Shown: in pieces, positions 38,657 to 47,916 of the stretch
Layout of the letters: each line of letters starts with the position of its first letter
Numbering within the stretch: position 1 is the first letter of the stretch
NCBI GenBank assembly: GCA_011087605.1
Contig: JAALLE010000014.1
Coordinates: 1-59,525 of the forward strand
Direction: 5' to 3'
From: Hyphomicrobiales bacterium
GTDB taxonomy: Bacteria; Pseudomonadota; Alphaproteobacteria; Rhizobiales; Rhizobiaceae
Length of the DNA stretch: 59,525 nt
Notes under the pieces: generated by a model
The model's database searches: none
Seen by the model: only the letters and a program-made list of their open reading frames with translations
Told to the model about the DNA's origin: nothing
Made by a program: the position numbers and the translations under genes

Positions 38657-39291
38657 CGATATTCCTGGGGCTTACCGGTTCAATCGGAATGGGCAAATCC
38701 ACCACGGCCCAGATGTTTCGGGATTTGGGTGTTGCGGTATACGATTCCGATGCAACTGTGCATCAACTTTATGCCGGCGCAGCAGCACCATTGATCGAAA
38801 AGGAGTTTCCAGGTTCTACCCGCGGCGGCGAAGTCGACCGAAGCCTGTTGAGCAAACAGGTGGTCGGCAATGAAAAGGCGATGAAAAAGCTGGAATCCAT
38901 CGTTCATCCGCTGGTGCGTCAGGCAGAATTGGATTTTCGCGAATCCGCGACCCAGCAAGGTGTTGAACTGGCAATTCTGGACATTCCGCTATTGTTTGAA
39001 ACGGGCCGTGAAGATCGGGTTGATGGCATAATTGTCGTGACCGCACCGGCAGACGTCCAAAAAGAAAGGGTAATGAGCCGCCCTGGTATGGATGAAGCAA
39101 AATTTCAGTCGATTTTGCAACGCCAGGTACCGGACTCTGAAAAACGAAAAAGAGCAACCTATCTGATAGACACGTCAAAAGGTTTGGATTGGGCGCGGCA
39201 ACGGGTGGATCAGATTATCAAGGAAGTTTTACAATCGATTGACGAGACGGGCCATACTGATCACTCGAACCAGGCAGATCCAGATGCGTGA
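38653..39291 (+). CDS. coaE: Dephospho-CoA kinase
   Basis: A 212-aa kinase for the last step of coenzyme A synthesis. The P-loop is GLTGSIGMGKSTTAQMF, followed by VAVYDSDATVHQLY (Asp for substrate), LVRQAELDF, LAILDIPLLFETGRE and a C-terminal DQIIKEV helix. It starts with a GTG that overlaps the aroE stop, and its end overlaps dnaQ by 8 nt. With coaA at 51 kb, the first and last CoA-pathway steps are both encoded in the window. Confidence 0.95.
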   Translation: MTIFLGLTGSIGMGKSTTAQMFRDLGVAVYDSDATVHQLYAGAAAPLIEKEFPGSTRGGEVDRSLLSKQVVGNEKAMKKLESIVHPLVRQAELDFRESATQQGVELAILDIPLLFETGREDRVDGIIVVTAPADVQKERVMSRPGMDEAKFQSILQRQVPDSEKRKRATYLIDTSKGLDWARQRVDQIIKEVLQSIDETGHTDHSNQADPDA

Positions 39292-39991
39292 AATAATATT
39301 CGATACCGAAACAACCGGCCTCTATCCTGATAGCGGTGACAGAATTATTGAAATTGGTGCCATCGAACTGGTCAACAGATTTCCGACGGGCGAGATGTTT
39401 CACGAATACATTCATCCAGGCGATCGTGAAATCCACCCGGACGCAGAACGCATTCATGGCATCTCATTGGAAAAGCTGAAAGGCAAACCGAGCTTTGAAG
39501 AAATATTGCCAAAGTTTCAGGACTTTTTCTCAGAAGGTACTCTTATTGCCCATAATGCAAAATTTGACGTGGGTTTCTTTGACGCAGAACTGGCGCGGCT
39601 AAAGCAATCTCCAATCGACACAACGCGAGTCGTCGACACGCTTGCAATTGCTCGGCGGAAATTTCCAGGGGCCCGTAACAGCCTGGATGCACTCTGCGAC
39701 AGATTTGGCATATCGCGGGCCAGCCGTACCCTTCATGGCGCGCTGCTTGATTCAGAATTGTTGGCTGATGTTTATATCGAGCTGACCGGTGGGCGGCAGG
39801 TTGGCATGAGCCTCGAAATCGCCACAGATGCAGAACCAGATTCGCAAAACCTGGCCGAAGATACAGCAACCGCGGGTCGCCAGAGACCACATCCATTACC
39901 ACAACGTCTTACCGAGGTGGAAATCAGTGCCCATGACGCCCTGATTAAGACGCTGGGCGACAAGGCTATCTGGTCAAAATATTCCAGTTGA
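39284..39991 (+). CDS. dnaQ: DNA polymerase III epsilon (proofreading) subunit
   Basis: A 235-aa DEDDh 3'-5' exonuclease. Exo I is EIIFDTETTGLYPDSGDRIIEIGAIEL, Exo II is GTLIAHNAKFDVGFFDAEL, and Exo III has RTLHGALLDSELLADVYIELTGG with the His and Asp. A C-terminal tail that would bind the polymerase alpha subunit follows. The ATG at 39284 fits the family start and lies inside the end of coaE. It converges on secB. Confidence 0.96.
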   Translation: MREIIFDTETTGLYPDSGDRIIEIGAIELVNRFPTGEMFHEYIHPGDREIHPDAERIHGISLEKLKGKPSFEEILPKFQDFFSEGTLIAHNAKFDVGFFDAELARLKQSPIDTTRVVDTLAIARRKFPGARNSLDALCDRFGISRASRTLHGALLDSELLADVYIELTGGRQVGMSLEIATDAEPDSQNLAEDTATAGRQRPHPLPQRLTEVEISAHDALIKTLGDKAIWSKYSS

Positions 39992-39992
39992 T

Positions 39993-40022
39993 AAAAAACC
40001 GGGCCCTGCTGGCAGAGCCCGG
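39993..40022 (-). terminator. secB terminator
   Basis: On the minus strand an interrupted 11-bp GC-rich stem (CCGGGC plus CTGC, 39999-40022) is followed by six T (39993-39998). It lies in the 88-nt gap between the convergent dnaQ and secB genes. The plus-strand side has no T-run. Confidence 0.85.
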
Positions 40023-40079
40023 CCATCCAATTCTGAATTCAACTCACATCGAGCGATGCGATCGCGACCGAATTGATAA

Positions 40080-40595
40080 TCAGTTGGTCATTTGGGATTT
40101 GACCTGCTCTTCCGCCATACGTTGCTGGAACAGGGCTGCGAAATCGACCGGATCGATCATCAAAGGTGGGAATCCGCCGTTGCGCGTTGCATCGGCAACA
40201 ACCTGCCGTGCAAATGGGAACAGCAAACGAGGGCATTCAATCAAAATAGCCGGAGCAACCGCTTCTTCGGGCATGTTTGTCAGGCGGAATACACCAGCAT
40301 AAATCAATTCAACATTGAACATCTGGTCTGCGCCTTCACCGGCATTCGCTTCAAGTTTCAGCTCGACCTCAAAATCGGTTTCCGACAGCGGATTGGCATT
40401 CACATTGATGTTGATGTTGATTTCCGGCGAGTTCTCGCGCGGGCGCAGCGAATGAGGTGCATGAGGGTTTTCGAAAGAAAGGTCCTTGATGTATTGCGCA
40501 AGAACGTTCAGCGAAGGGGCTTCGCCAGCGCCATTGGTTGCGGCTGCTTCGGCCTCTTTTGCTGCTGCTTCCTTTTTGGTGGGTTTCTTAGCCAT
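40080..40595 (-). CDS. secB: Protein-export chaperone SecB
   Basis: A 171-aa tetrameric chaperone that keeps preproteins unfolded for SecA. It has an N-terminal Lys/Ala/Glu tail, then [57 protein letters not shown] and [33 protein letters not shown]. Length and motifs are normal. It follows the leftward fxsA gene by 113 nt. In Caulobacter secB is also near the origin beyond dnaQ. Confidence 0.97.
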   Translation of the reverse strand: MAKKPTKKEAAAKEAEAAATNGAGEAPSLNVLAQYIKDLSFENPHAPHSLRPRENSPEINININVNANPLSETDFEVELKLEANAGEGADQMFNVELIYAGVFRLTNMPEEAVAPAILIECPRLLFPFARQVVADATRNGGFPPLMIDPVDFAALFQQRMAEEQVKSQMTN

Positions 40596-40708
40596 TCAAC
40601 TTTGTCGCTTTCAAAATACGGGTCCATGGACAGTCAGTCGCTACGACTGTCTGTAAAATCGGCTTGGGCGTTAACACGGCTGCGCGCTACTGGCAAGGAA
40701 ACCTTGGA

Positions 40709-41218
40709 TTATCGCTTGTTGTCAGGGTTCCAGGGTGATTCTGGATCGGCCGGACCGGCGCTGTATTCATCCTCATCAAGGTCAATTGTTTGTCCGTCTC
40801 CATCGAATGGATCGGAACGACCGCCTTGTTGTTGGGCAAATGGATCAACACCCGGCTGAGCAACCTTTATCCGCGAAGCAAGGAAACTCCAGATGAGGGT
40901 GCGAATCGCTGGTACAAACAGTAAAAAGCCAATTCCGTCTGTCACAAATCCCGGAGTCAGTAACAAAATTCCCGCAACCATGATCATTGCCCCGTCACCC
41001 AGTGCGCGTCCGGGAACCTGGCCACTGGCGACTTTCGACTGAATCTCCTGAATAAGGCTGAGCCCCTGGATGCGCAGCAAGATCGTGCCAATAACGGCAG
41101 TCACCAAAATCATCAGCAATGTAAGTGCAATGCCAATTTGACCACCAATTGCAATAAAGGTGGCAATTTCCACAATTGGGACTACAAGAAGCAGAAATGG
41201 GACAAGGGCGAAAGGCAT
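40709..41218 (-). CDS. fxsA: FxsA-family membrane protein
   Basis: A ~169-aa cytoplasmic-membrane protein of the FxsA family (E. coli FxsA protects against phage T7 exclusion by F plasmids; its general role is unknown). It opens MPFALVPFLLLVVPIVEIATFIAIGGQIG, continues VIGTILLRIQGLSLI and ends the core with GILLLTPGFVTDGIGFLLFVPAIRTL. An acidic Pro/Asp-rich tail follows, as in rhizobial members. The start is either the ATG at 41218 or the GTG at 41233; neither has a clear ribosome binding site. Confidence 0.88.
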   Translation of the reverse strand: MPFALVPFLLLVVPIVEIATFIAIGGQIGIALTLLMILVTAVIGTILLRIQGLSLIQEIQSKVASGQVPGRALGDGAMIMVAGILLLTPGFVTDGIGFLLFVPAIRTLIWSFLASRIKVAQPGVDPFAQQQGGRSDPFDGDGQTIDLDEDEYSAGPADPESPWNPDNKR

Positions 41219-41313
41219 TGGCAGATGTTTCACTATTTTGTTCAGTCTTATATCATATAGGAAGTGTTGCCGGTGATTGCAGGTCTGATCAAGACATTTG
41301 AATGAAAAGCCCT

Positions 41314-41342
41314 GTCGTCCTATATCAAAGTCGTCCTATATC
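41314..41342. repeat. Tandem 13-bp direct repeat upstream of the Tim44-like gene
   Basis: GTCGTCCTATATC occurs twice, at 41314-41326 and 41330-41342, a 16-nt period, in the 200-nt gap between divergent fxsA and the Tim44-like gene. It may be a pair of half-sites for a regulator or a small duplication. Confidence 0.7.
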
Positions 41343-41418
41343 GATGTCATTAGGCACCAATTTCAATTCAGGTTAAAAACAACCTGACGAAACTCCGCAC
41401 CAAGGCTGTGTAACAATT

Positions 41419-42102
41419 ATGGAAATTGATCTTTTCACCCTCTTGCCGCTTGCTGTTGCACTTTTTGTGTTCTGGAAATTGCGCAGCGTATTGGGAACCC
41501 GCAATGGTAATGAACGCCCTCCTTATGAACCCTATACGGGCAATGATGATGACGACAATGTTGTGACATTGCCGGGTGCCAACAGACGCCGTAAGTCGGA
41601 AGGTGAGGCCAGCGCTGTAGAAGCCGCCATTTCAAAAATTGCCGCCAAAAACAAGGATCTCAAACAAGGTTTAACGGCGATCCTGTCGCGCGACCCCAAT
41701 TTTGACCCCGAACAGTTTCTGAACGGTGCCAAAATGGCTTATGAGATGATTGTCACAGGGTTTGCCGATGGGGATAAGCGCGCCTTAAAGGGTCTGCTGT
41801 CCCGTGATGTATACGAGAATTTTGCTGCGGTTATCGACGACAGAACCAAACGTGGCGAAAAAGTTCAAGCCAGTTTTGTCGGCATTGAATCGGCGGATTT
41901 CTCAGCAGCGGAATTGAGCAAGGACGAAGCTCAGATTACTGTAAAATTCATCAGCCAAATGATTTCAGCTACTCTTGATAATCAAGATGAAATCATTGAC
42001 GGGGATTTACAGGAAGTTGCTGAAGTCATCGACGTGTGGACCTTTGCCCGCCCAATCAAGTCGCGTGATCCCAATTGGAAGCTTGTGGCAACCGACGACT
42101 AG
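41419..42102 (+). CDS. Tim44/TimA-like inner-membrane protein
   Basis: A 227-aa protein with one N-terminal membrane helix (residues 1-20), an acidic linker (YTGNDDDDNVVTLPG) and a C-terminal Tim44-like domain (about 90-225: NFDPEQFLNGAKMAYEMIVTGFADGDKRALKGLLS, then DEAQITVKFISQMISAT and DVWTFARPIKSRDPNWKLVAT). Bacterial TimA is the relative of mitochondrial Tim44 and binds lipid and membrane proteins; its exact job is not settled. It heads the series Tim44-mltA-Smr-HTH. Confidence 0.9.
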   Translation: MEIDLFTLLPLAVALFVFWKLRSVLGTRNGNERPPYEPYTGNDDDDNVVTLPGANRRRKSEGEASAVEAAISKIAAKNKDLKQGLTAILSRDPNFDPEQFLNGAKMAYEMIVTGFADGDKRALKGLLSRDVYENFAAVIDDRTKRGEKVQASFVGIESADFSAAELSKDEAQITVKFISQMISATLDNQDEIIDGDLQEVAEVIDVWTFARPIKSRDPNWKLVATDD

Positions 42103-42123
42103 ACCCAAAGCAATCCAGCGATC

Positions 42124-43275
42124 ATGGACCAGGTAGAATCACAGCAATCGGTCAAGCGATCCGGGGGCTGTTTGCTTGGACCAATATCGTTTGATTGTTT
42201 GCCGAATTGGCACAATGATGACCACGTTGCGGCCCATTCAGCGTTTTGTCGTAGTGCGGAAAGCATGCTCAAAACGCCATACAACTCCCCCTCAAACCTG
42301 GTTGATCAAGGCAAGCTGATCGAATGCGCACGACGCGGGATGTCGCTCAATTCACCATCAAGGCAACAGGCAAAGCGGTTTTTTGAAGACAATTTTCAGC
42401 CCCACGCGTTTGGTGCATTCGAGCAAATGGACGGATTTGTCACAGGATATTTTGAACCCGAGCTCCCTGCCGCGCTGGAACAAAGCGAAGAATTCTGCGT
42501 GCCACTATATGGGCGGCCACACGACCTGATAGACATTGACGATCAGAACCGACCGCAACAACTTGATGTTTCCTTTCAGTATGGCCGTCGCCGCAACGGT
42601 CTCGTCGAAGAGTATTTTGACCGCGGCGAGATTCAAAATGGCGCGCTTGACGGACAAGGTCTGGAACTGGTCTGGCTGAACGACAAGACCGATGCATATT
42701 TTGTTCACGTTCAGGGATCTGCCCGTCTGGCTTTGACGGATGGTACGGCGGTTCGCATCGGTTTTGCGGCAAAATCGGGCCACGCTTATACCTCGCTTGG
42801 AAAAGTATTGTGTCGGCAAACCGGTATTCCAGCCGAGGAAATGACTGCTGACCACCTGGCCAAATGGATGCGAACGAATCCGGGCGTACTCAACAAATTC
42901 ATGGCGAAAAATCGCTCGTATATTTTCTTCAAAATTATCAAGGAAGGCACAATCGCCGGTGATGGACCAATCGGCGCGGCGCAAGTGCCTTTAACGCCGG
43001 GACGCAGCCTCGCAGTTGATCACGCTTTCCATTCTTATGGGATTCCCGTGTGGGTTGCTGCCGCTGAAGACCTTCTCGATGAAGGCAAGGAGTTTGCAAG
43101 ACTGATGGTGGCGCAGGATACCGGCTCAGTGATAGTGGGCGCGCAGCGGGGGGATGTTTTTACGGGTTCCGGTTCGGTAGCGGGATTTTGCGCAGGCAAG
43201 ATCAGAAGCCCGGCCAGTTTTGCATTGTTGGTGCCTTCTCCACGAAGAGGATCAAAAATACCGAAGATCCGATAG
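42124..43275 (+). CDS. mltA: Membrane-bound lytic murein transglycosylase A (MltA)
   Basis: A 383-aa enzyme of the MltA family, which cleaves peptidoglycan glycan strands with 1,6-anhydro product formation. Blocks are FVTGYFEPELPAALEQS, VPLYGRPHDLIDID, VWLNDKTDAYFVHVQGSARL, MRTNPGVLNKFMAKNRSYIFF and the 3D domain AQDTGSVIVGAQRGDVFTGSG with the catalytic Asp (D332 or the Asp in RGDVF). No signal peptide or lipobox is visible, common in rhizobial entries, so either export is atypical or the start is mis-set. Confidence 0.92.
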   Translation: MDQVESQQSVKRSGGCLLGPISFDCLPNWHNDDHVAAHSAFCRSAESMLKTPYNSPSNLVDQGKLIECARRGMSLNSPSRQQAKRFFEDNFQPHAFGAFEQMDGFVTGYFEPELPAALEQSEEFCVPLYGRPHDLIDIDDQNRPQQLDVSFQYGRRRNGLVEEYFDRGEIQNGALDGQGLELVWLNDKTDAYFVHVQGSARLALTDGTAVRIGFAAKSGHAYTSLGKVLCRQTGIPAEEMTADHLAKWMRTNPGVLNKFMAKNRSYIFFKIIKEGTIAGDGPIGAAQVPLTPGRSLAVDHAFHSYGIPVWVAAAEDLLDEGKEFARLMVAQDTGSVIVGAQRGDVFTGSGSVAGFCAGKIRSPASFALLVPSPRRGSKIPKIR

Positions 43276-43823
43276 CTAGGAAAAAGTCTGCGCTGACGGT
43301 CGAAGACAGCCGGATTTGGACACAGGTGGCGAAAACCGTCACGCCACTTTCTGATGAAAAAGGCGACATTCTCAAACAAGAAATGAACCGTTTGATGGAG
43401 GCCACTTCATCTGGCAATTCATCACCTGCCCGGCAGATGAGCTTGGTTTCTCAATGGGTGCCTTCATCCACGCCAAAACCTCCAACTTCCCTGGTTTCAC
43501 ATCCCATTGAAGACCGTATCCAGAAGAATATAGGCAAAGGTCGTCAAGCCATCGATGCGCGCATCGATCTTCATGGCATGACACAGGATCGGGCGCGATT
43601 CGCTCTTCTGGATTTCCTGCAGATGGCTCAACGGGCAAACAACCGAATTGTCCTCGTGATTACCGGTAAAGGCGATCAGGGGCGTGGCGCATTGCGCACC
43701 AATGTACCCAGATGGTTGTCTCTCCCGGCCTTTTCACAATTGGTCAACGGCTACCGGGAAAGCCAGAGCAGCCACGGTGGCGAAGGAGCGCTTTATGTTC
43801 GCATTCGCAAATACAAACGGTAA
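43188..43823 (+). CDS. Smr-domain protein
   Basis: A 211-aa protein with a C-terminal Smr domain: ARIDLHGMTQDRARFALLDFL with the DLHG motif, IVLVITGKGDQGRGALRTNVPRWL with the TGxG motif, and GGEGALYVRIRKYKR. Smr domains are nucleases acting in DNA repair or on stalled ribosomes. The N-terminal W-x(5)-TVTPL segment is typical of rhizobial members. The only standard start before it is a TTG at 43188, which overlaps mltA by 88 nt; an unusual start nearer 43280 cannot be excluded. Confidence 0.82.
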   Translation: MRRQDQKPGQFCIVGAFSTKRIKNTEDPIARKKSALTVEDSRIWTQVAKTVTPLSDEKGDILKQEMNRLMEATSSGNSSPARQMSLVSQWVPSSTPKPPTSLVSHPIEDRIQKNIGKGRQAIDARIDLHGMTQDRARFALLDFLQMAQRANNRIVLVITGKGDQGRGALRTNVPRWLSLPAFSQLVNGYRESQSSHGGEGALYVRIRKYKR

Positions 43824-43829
43824 CAGATC

Positions 43830-44192
43830 ATGACGCCGCTGGGATTGCATCTTCGTGCGTTACGCGCTCAACGCCAGGTCACCCAAAAGGACATGGCTGA
43901 TGCGATTGGTGTCTCGCCGGCATATTTGTCGGCTCTTGAACATGGTCGGCGCGGACAACCCAGCTGGGCACTTCTCCAACGCATAGTTGGTTATTTCAAC
44001 GTCATCTGGGATGATGCGGACACCTTGCAAAAACTGGCCTCCCTGTCTGATCCGAAGATAACGATAGATACATCCGACCTGTCAGCGGCTGCGACGCATA
44101 TGGCCAATTTGCTGGCGCACAATATCGATAAGCTCGACGAAAACCAAATTGAACAAATTTTGGAACTGCTGCAAACCTCTAACGGATCATAG
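43830..44192 (+). CDS. XRE-family helix-turn-helix regulator
   Basis: A 120-aa protein with an HTH_3 domain at residues 5-60 (LRALRAQRQVTQKDMADAIGVSPAYLSALEHGRRGQPS) and a short C-terminal helical part (LLAHNIDKLDENQIEQILELL). It starts 7 nt after the Smr gene, and this pairing (mltA-Smr-XRE) is common in rhizobia. The regulated genes are unknown. It ends in a 6-nt overlap with the convergent DUF1402 gene. Confidence 0.9.
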   Translation: MTPLGLHLRALRAQRQVTQKDMADAIGVSPAYLSALEHGRRGQPSWALLQRIVGYFNVIWDDADTLQKLASLSDPKITIDTSDLSAAATHMANLLAHNIDKLDENQIEQILELLQTSNGS

Positions 44193-45149
44193 CAATGATC
44201 TGAGATCTGACTGCTTTTGATTGATCAGCCAGCCATAATAGTTTTCTTTTGGCAAAATCGGCTTTTTGCCCGAGTTTTTGCGCTTGGCATTGGTGTTGCG
44301 CAGTTTTGCTGCCCGCACCGTAACATTGCCCAAATTATAAAGTGTGGCGGTTATCCCGGGATTGCCCGATATGTCGAACCCGGCAATGTTGGCATATGAG
44401 TCGATGGAGTGCCGGATGACGGCCGCCATATAGAGCAGGGATGAATCCGGCTCCATGATCGTATTGTAAATAAGCGGAGCGTTGTTGATGGACAATTTTG
44501 GTTCACGGCGAGTTTTTGCGCGAACCATATCGTTGACTTTCAGAGCCGTCAGCGGGTTGAGCTGTCCCAGCCCGAAGGTCTGGCCCGCATAGAGAGGCTG
44601 AAAGAATACGGCTCCGAATCGATTATTCGGCCATCTTTGACCGGCGAAACTCTTGCCCCGATATTGTCGATTCCAAACCGCTTCGCGACAGGTCCATTTG
44701 TCATAGGCATTGGAAATTGAGGCACATTTGCTGAAACTCGGCTGTTTCAGCAGTTTCTTCAAAGTTGTCCGCTCATATTTAAATGTCAGATCCTGACCAA
44801 GATAGGCAAGCGCCTTGACGTAGTAACTTTGCAAGCGGTCCTTGGCATCCACATTATAGGTATGTTCGCCAACCAGCGCGCCGATGATGTGAATTGGATC
44901 TATGCCGTGAGTTCGGGCAGCAGACTTGATCTTCGACATGAGTTTACGATCTCGCGCCAGAAGGTCGCGAATCTTCTTATACTTTTTTTCAAAAGTCGTG
45001 CCGCGGGTACGTTTGATAGATCCACCAGGAATGGCAGGTTGTTTGGCATTGCGATTGCCCGGAGGAACCTTGGTCACAGCAAGGCTCAACTGCATCGACT
45101 GAAGCAGAATGAGCATGGCAAAAAGAGCAGCTGCGGCGGGCTTAATCAT
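44187..45149 (-). CDS. DUF1402 secreted protein, lysozyme-fold-like
   Basis: A 320-aa secreted protein (signal peptide to about residue 25). DUF1402 is a rhizobial family of unknown function. Several segments look like a lytic transglycosylase: HIIGALVGEHTYNVD (a Glu after a helix), FGLGQLNPLTALKV (GLxQLxPxTA motif) and ITATLYNLGNVTVRAAKL (YNxG motif). Two Cys (CASIS, KWTCREA) may pair. I infer a peptidoglycan-binding or cleaving role; this rests on motif likeness only. Confidence 0.78.
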   Translation of the reverse strand: MIKPAAAALFAMLILLQSMQLSLAVTKVPPGNRNAKQPAIPGGSIKRTRGTTFEKKYKKIRDLLARDRKLMSKIKSAARTHGIDPIHIIGALVGEHTYNVDAKDRLQSYYVKALAYLGQDLTFKYERTTLKKLLKQPSFSKCASISNAYDKWTCREAVWNRQYRGKSFAGQRWPNNRFGAVFFQPLYAGQTFGLGQLNPLTALKVNDMVRAKTRREPKLSINNAPLIYNTIMEPDSSLLYMAAVIRHSIDSYANIAGFDISGNPGITATLYNLGNVTVRAAKLRNTNAKRKNSGKKPILPKENYYGWLINQKQSDLRSLL

Positions 45150-45257
45150 CCCACATCCTTATGGCGACAGGGGAGTTCCGACAAGCGTCAATCTTATCTC
45201 CCCTATGCGATTGATCGGTTTGTGTTTCTCCCTTGCAACGCTTTTTCAGCAACCTTG

Positions 45258-46568
45258 CTATAAGATATAGCGGGAAAGATCCGTGTTTTTGGCCAGATCG
45301 CCGACATTTTCGCGAACAAATTCTGCGTCGACAGTAATTGTTTCACCAGCTCGGTCGGACGCATCAAACGACACCTTGTCGAGAACTTTCTCCATCACAG
45401 TTTGCAGGCGACGCGCGCCGATATTTTCGACTGTCGAATTCAATTCAACCGCAATATCTGCCAGGGCATCAATTGCTTCATCATGAAAGTCGAGTTGCAG
45501 GTCTTCGGTGCCCATCAAAGCGACATATTGCTTGATCAGGCTCGCTTCAGTCTCTGTCAGGATGCGAACAAAATCTTCCTTTGTCAGGGCGCGCAACTCG
45601 ACCCGGATCGGCAGACGCCCCTGGAGTTCCGGCAACAGGTCCGACGGTTTGGAAACGTGAAATGCCCCTGAGGCAACAAACAGAACATGATCCGTTTTAA
45701 CCGGTCCGTATTTTGTTGCGACAGTTGTGCCTTCAACCAGCGGTAAAAGATCACGTTGCACACCCTCGCGGGATACAGTGCCACCCCGCTCTCCGGCGAC
45801 GGCAATTTTGTCGATTTCATCAAGGAAAACGATGCCATTGTTTTCAACTGCAGTGATGGCTTCAGCAACCACCTGCTCGTCATCCAATAGCTTGTCGCTT
45901 TCTTCAGCAATCAGAATTTCATAACTTTCCTTGACCGTGGTTTTGCGGGTTTTTTTGCGACCGCCCATGGCTTTCGACATGATGTCACCCAGGTCAATCA
46001 TGCCCATTTGCGAACCGGGCATGCCGGGAATGTCAATGCCACCCAGAGGTGAGCCAGTATCCTCGACCTCGACTTCGATTTCCTTGTCGTCAAGGTCGCC
46101 CTCACGCAGTTTCTTCATGAAACTCGAGCGGGTGGCGGGGCTGGCTGTATTTCCCACCAATGCATCCAAAACCCGGTCTTCAGCCGCCAGATGGGCTTTG
46201 GCCTTAACCTGCTCGCGTTTTTTCTCGCGCACCAGTCCAATTCCAATCTCGACCAGATCGCGGACAATCTGCTCGACATCCCGGCCAACGTAGCCAACTT
46301 CGGTAAATTTTGTAGCCTCAATCTTGATGAACGGCGCCCCTGCGAGGCGGGCAAGCCGACGCGATATTTCCGTTTTACCGACCCCCGTGGGGCCGATCAT
46401 CAGGATGTTTTTGGGCATCACCTCTTCCTTCATGGGTGAGTCCAGCTGCTGACGCCGCCAACGGTTGCGCATCGCCACAGCGACGGCTCGTTTGGCATCC
46501 TTTTGGCCAATGATGAAACGGTCGAGCTCGCTGACGATCTCGCGAGGTGAAAAATTGGTGCTGCTCAT
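45258..46568 (-). CDS. hslU: HslU, ATPase subunit of the HslUV protease
   Basis: A 436-aa AAA+ unfoldase. Walker A is [21 protein letters not shown], the substrate-gripping loop is [12 protein letters not shown], an I domain (about 110-220) carries acidic and glycine-rich stretches, Walker B is [14 protein letters not shown], and the C-terminus ends DLSRYIL, which docks into HslV. It lies 15 nt after hslV, in one operon. Confidence 0.97.
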   Translation of the reverse strand: MSSTNFSPREIVSELDRFIIGQKDAKRAVAVAMRNRWRRQQLDSPMKEEVMPKNILMIGPTGVGKTEISRRLARLAGAPFIKIEATKFTEVGYVGRDVEQIVRDLVEIGIGLVREKKREQVKAKAHLAAEDRVLDALVGNTASPATRSSFMKKLREGDLDDKEIEVEVEDTGSPLGGIDIPGMPGSQMGMIDLGDIMSKAMGGRKKTRKTTVKESYEILIAEESDKLLDDEQVVAEAITAVENNGIVFLDEIDKIAVAGERGGTVSREGVQRDLLPLVEGTTVATKYGPVKTDHVLFVASGAFHVSKPSDLLPELQGRLPIRVELRALTKEDFVRILTETEASLIKQYVALMGTEDLQLDFHDEAIDALADIAVELNSTVENIGARRLQTVMEKVLDKVSFDASDRAGETITVDAEFVRENVGDLAKNTDLSRYIL

Positions 46569-46583
46569 GGGGCGGATTGACCT

Positions 46584-47150
46584 TTATTTGTCTTCACTAA
46601 GCGTTTCAACCACGAGATTGTGGTTGGTATAAACGCATATATCTGCGGCAATTTTCATCGCCTTTTCTGCAATGGCCTGAGGTTTTGCCTTGGTGTCATA
46701 CAAAGCGCGGGCGGCGGCAAGAGCATAATTTCCGCCTGAGCCAATCGCCATGACGCCATCTTCCGGCTCAAAAACGTCCCCTACACCGGTCAGACACAGG
46801 CTGACATTCTTATCAGCCACCAGCATCATCGCCTCAAGCCGACGTAAATATCTGTCTGTACGCCAGTCTTTTGCCAGTTCCACACAGGCGCGCATCAACT
46901 GGTCGGGATATTGCTCAAGTTTCGATTCCAACCGTTCCAGCAAGGTAAATGCATCAGCGGTTGATCCGGCAAATCCACAAATGACGTCGCCATCGCCAAG
47001 GCGCCGGACTTTACGGGAATTGGATTTCATGATGGTTTGGCCCATTGATGCCTGTCCGTCTCCGGCTATGACAACTTCTCCTCCCTTGCGGACCATAATG
47101 ATGGTGGTTGCATGTACGGGCGGCAACCATGATTGTGTATCTTTACTCAC
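46584..47150 (-). CDS. hslV: HslV, peptidase subunit of the HslUV protease
   Basis: A 188-aa threonine peptidase. After removal of a short propeptide, the catalytic Thr is the first of [29 protein letters not shown]; further blocks are [40 protein letters not shown] and [21 protein letters not shown] place the start at a GTG at 47150, preceded by GGAG at a 6-nt gap and giving a typical 13-residue lead; an open frame with ATGs runs to 47210. It is divergent from hisB. Confidence 0.95.
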   Translation of the reverse strand: MSKDTQSWLPPVHATTIIMVRKGGEVVIAGDGQASMGQTIMKSNSRKVRRLGDGDVICGFAGSTADAFTLLERLESKLEQYPDQLMRACVELAKDWRTDRYLRRLEAMMLVADKNVSLCLTGVGDVFEPEDGVMAIGSGGNYALAAARALYDTKAKPQAIAEKAMKIAADICVYTNHNLVVETLSEDK

Positions 47151-47306
47151 TTCGTTCTCCAAACGTGGCATCTCACCAACATCCATTTCGGCACGTTGGC
47201 ACCGTTCCACTATGTATGGATTGATTTCATGATTGCAATTGCGTCTTTGCTGGCAGGTCTATAAGACAGCTCACATCTGTTGAAATCACAGTTTTGGAGC
47301 CACTTT

Positions 47307-47903
47307 ATGGCCCGCACCGCCAGCGTCTCCCGCACCACCAATGAAACTGATATCGCAGTCAGTGTCGAAATCGATGGTAAAGGCAATTTTGAAATTGTCA
47401 CCGGAGTCGGCTTTTTCGACCATATGTTGGAGCAGCTTTCCAGACATTCACTGATCGACATGACTATTCGCGCCAAAGGCGATTTACATATTGATGACCA
47501 CCATACGGTTGAAGACTGTGGTCTGGCTTTGGGTCAGGCTATTAATGAGGCTTTGGGAGACCGGCGTGGGATTCGTCGCTACGCATCGTTTGACCTGCCC
47601 ATGGATGAAGCCATGACCAGTGCGGCAATTGACGTGTCCGGTCGCCCGTTTCTGATTTGGGATGTGGAATTTCCGCGTGAGAAGATCGGTACTTTTGATA
47701 CCGAACTGGTACGCGAGTTTTTCAACGCTCTGGCTCAGGCAGCCCGCATTACGCTGCATGTCAAAACCCACTATGGGGTGAATACTCACCATATTGCTGA
47801 AACCTGTTTTAAAGCAGTTGCCCGGGCACTGCGTCTTGCCACCGAGATGGACCCGCGCATGACGGACGCTATTCCATCGACAAAAGGCACGTTGAGCAAA
47901 TGA
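47307..47903 (+). CDS. hisB: Imidazoleglycerol-phosphate dehydratase
   Basis: A 198-aa manganese enzyme (single-function HisB) of histidine synthesis. Metal-binding blocks are [62 protein letters not shown] and [15 protein letters not shown]. The ATG at 47307 has GGAG at 8 nt. It heads the rightward his operon. Confidence 0.97.
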   Translation: MARTASVSRTTNETDIAVSVEIDGKGNFEIVTGVGFFDHMLEQLSRHSLIDMTIRAKGDLHIDDHHTVEDCGLALGQAINEALGDRRGIRRYASFDLPMDEAMTSAAIDVSGRPFLIWDVEFPREKIGTFDTELVREFFNALAQAARITLHVKTHYGVNTHHIAETCFKAVARALRLATEMDPRMTDAIPSTKGTLSK

Positions 47904-47916
47904 TGATGGATCGGGC

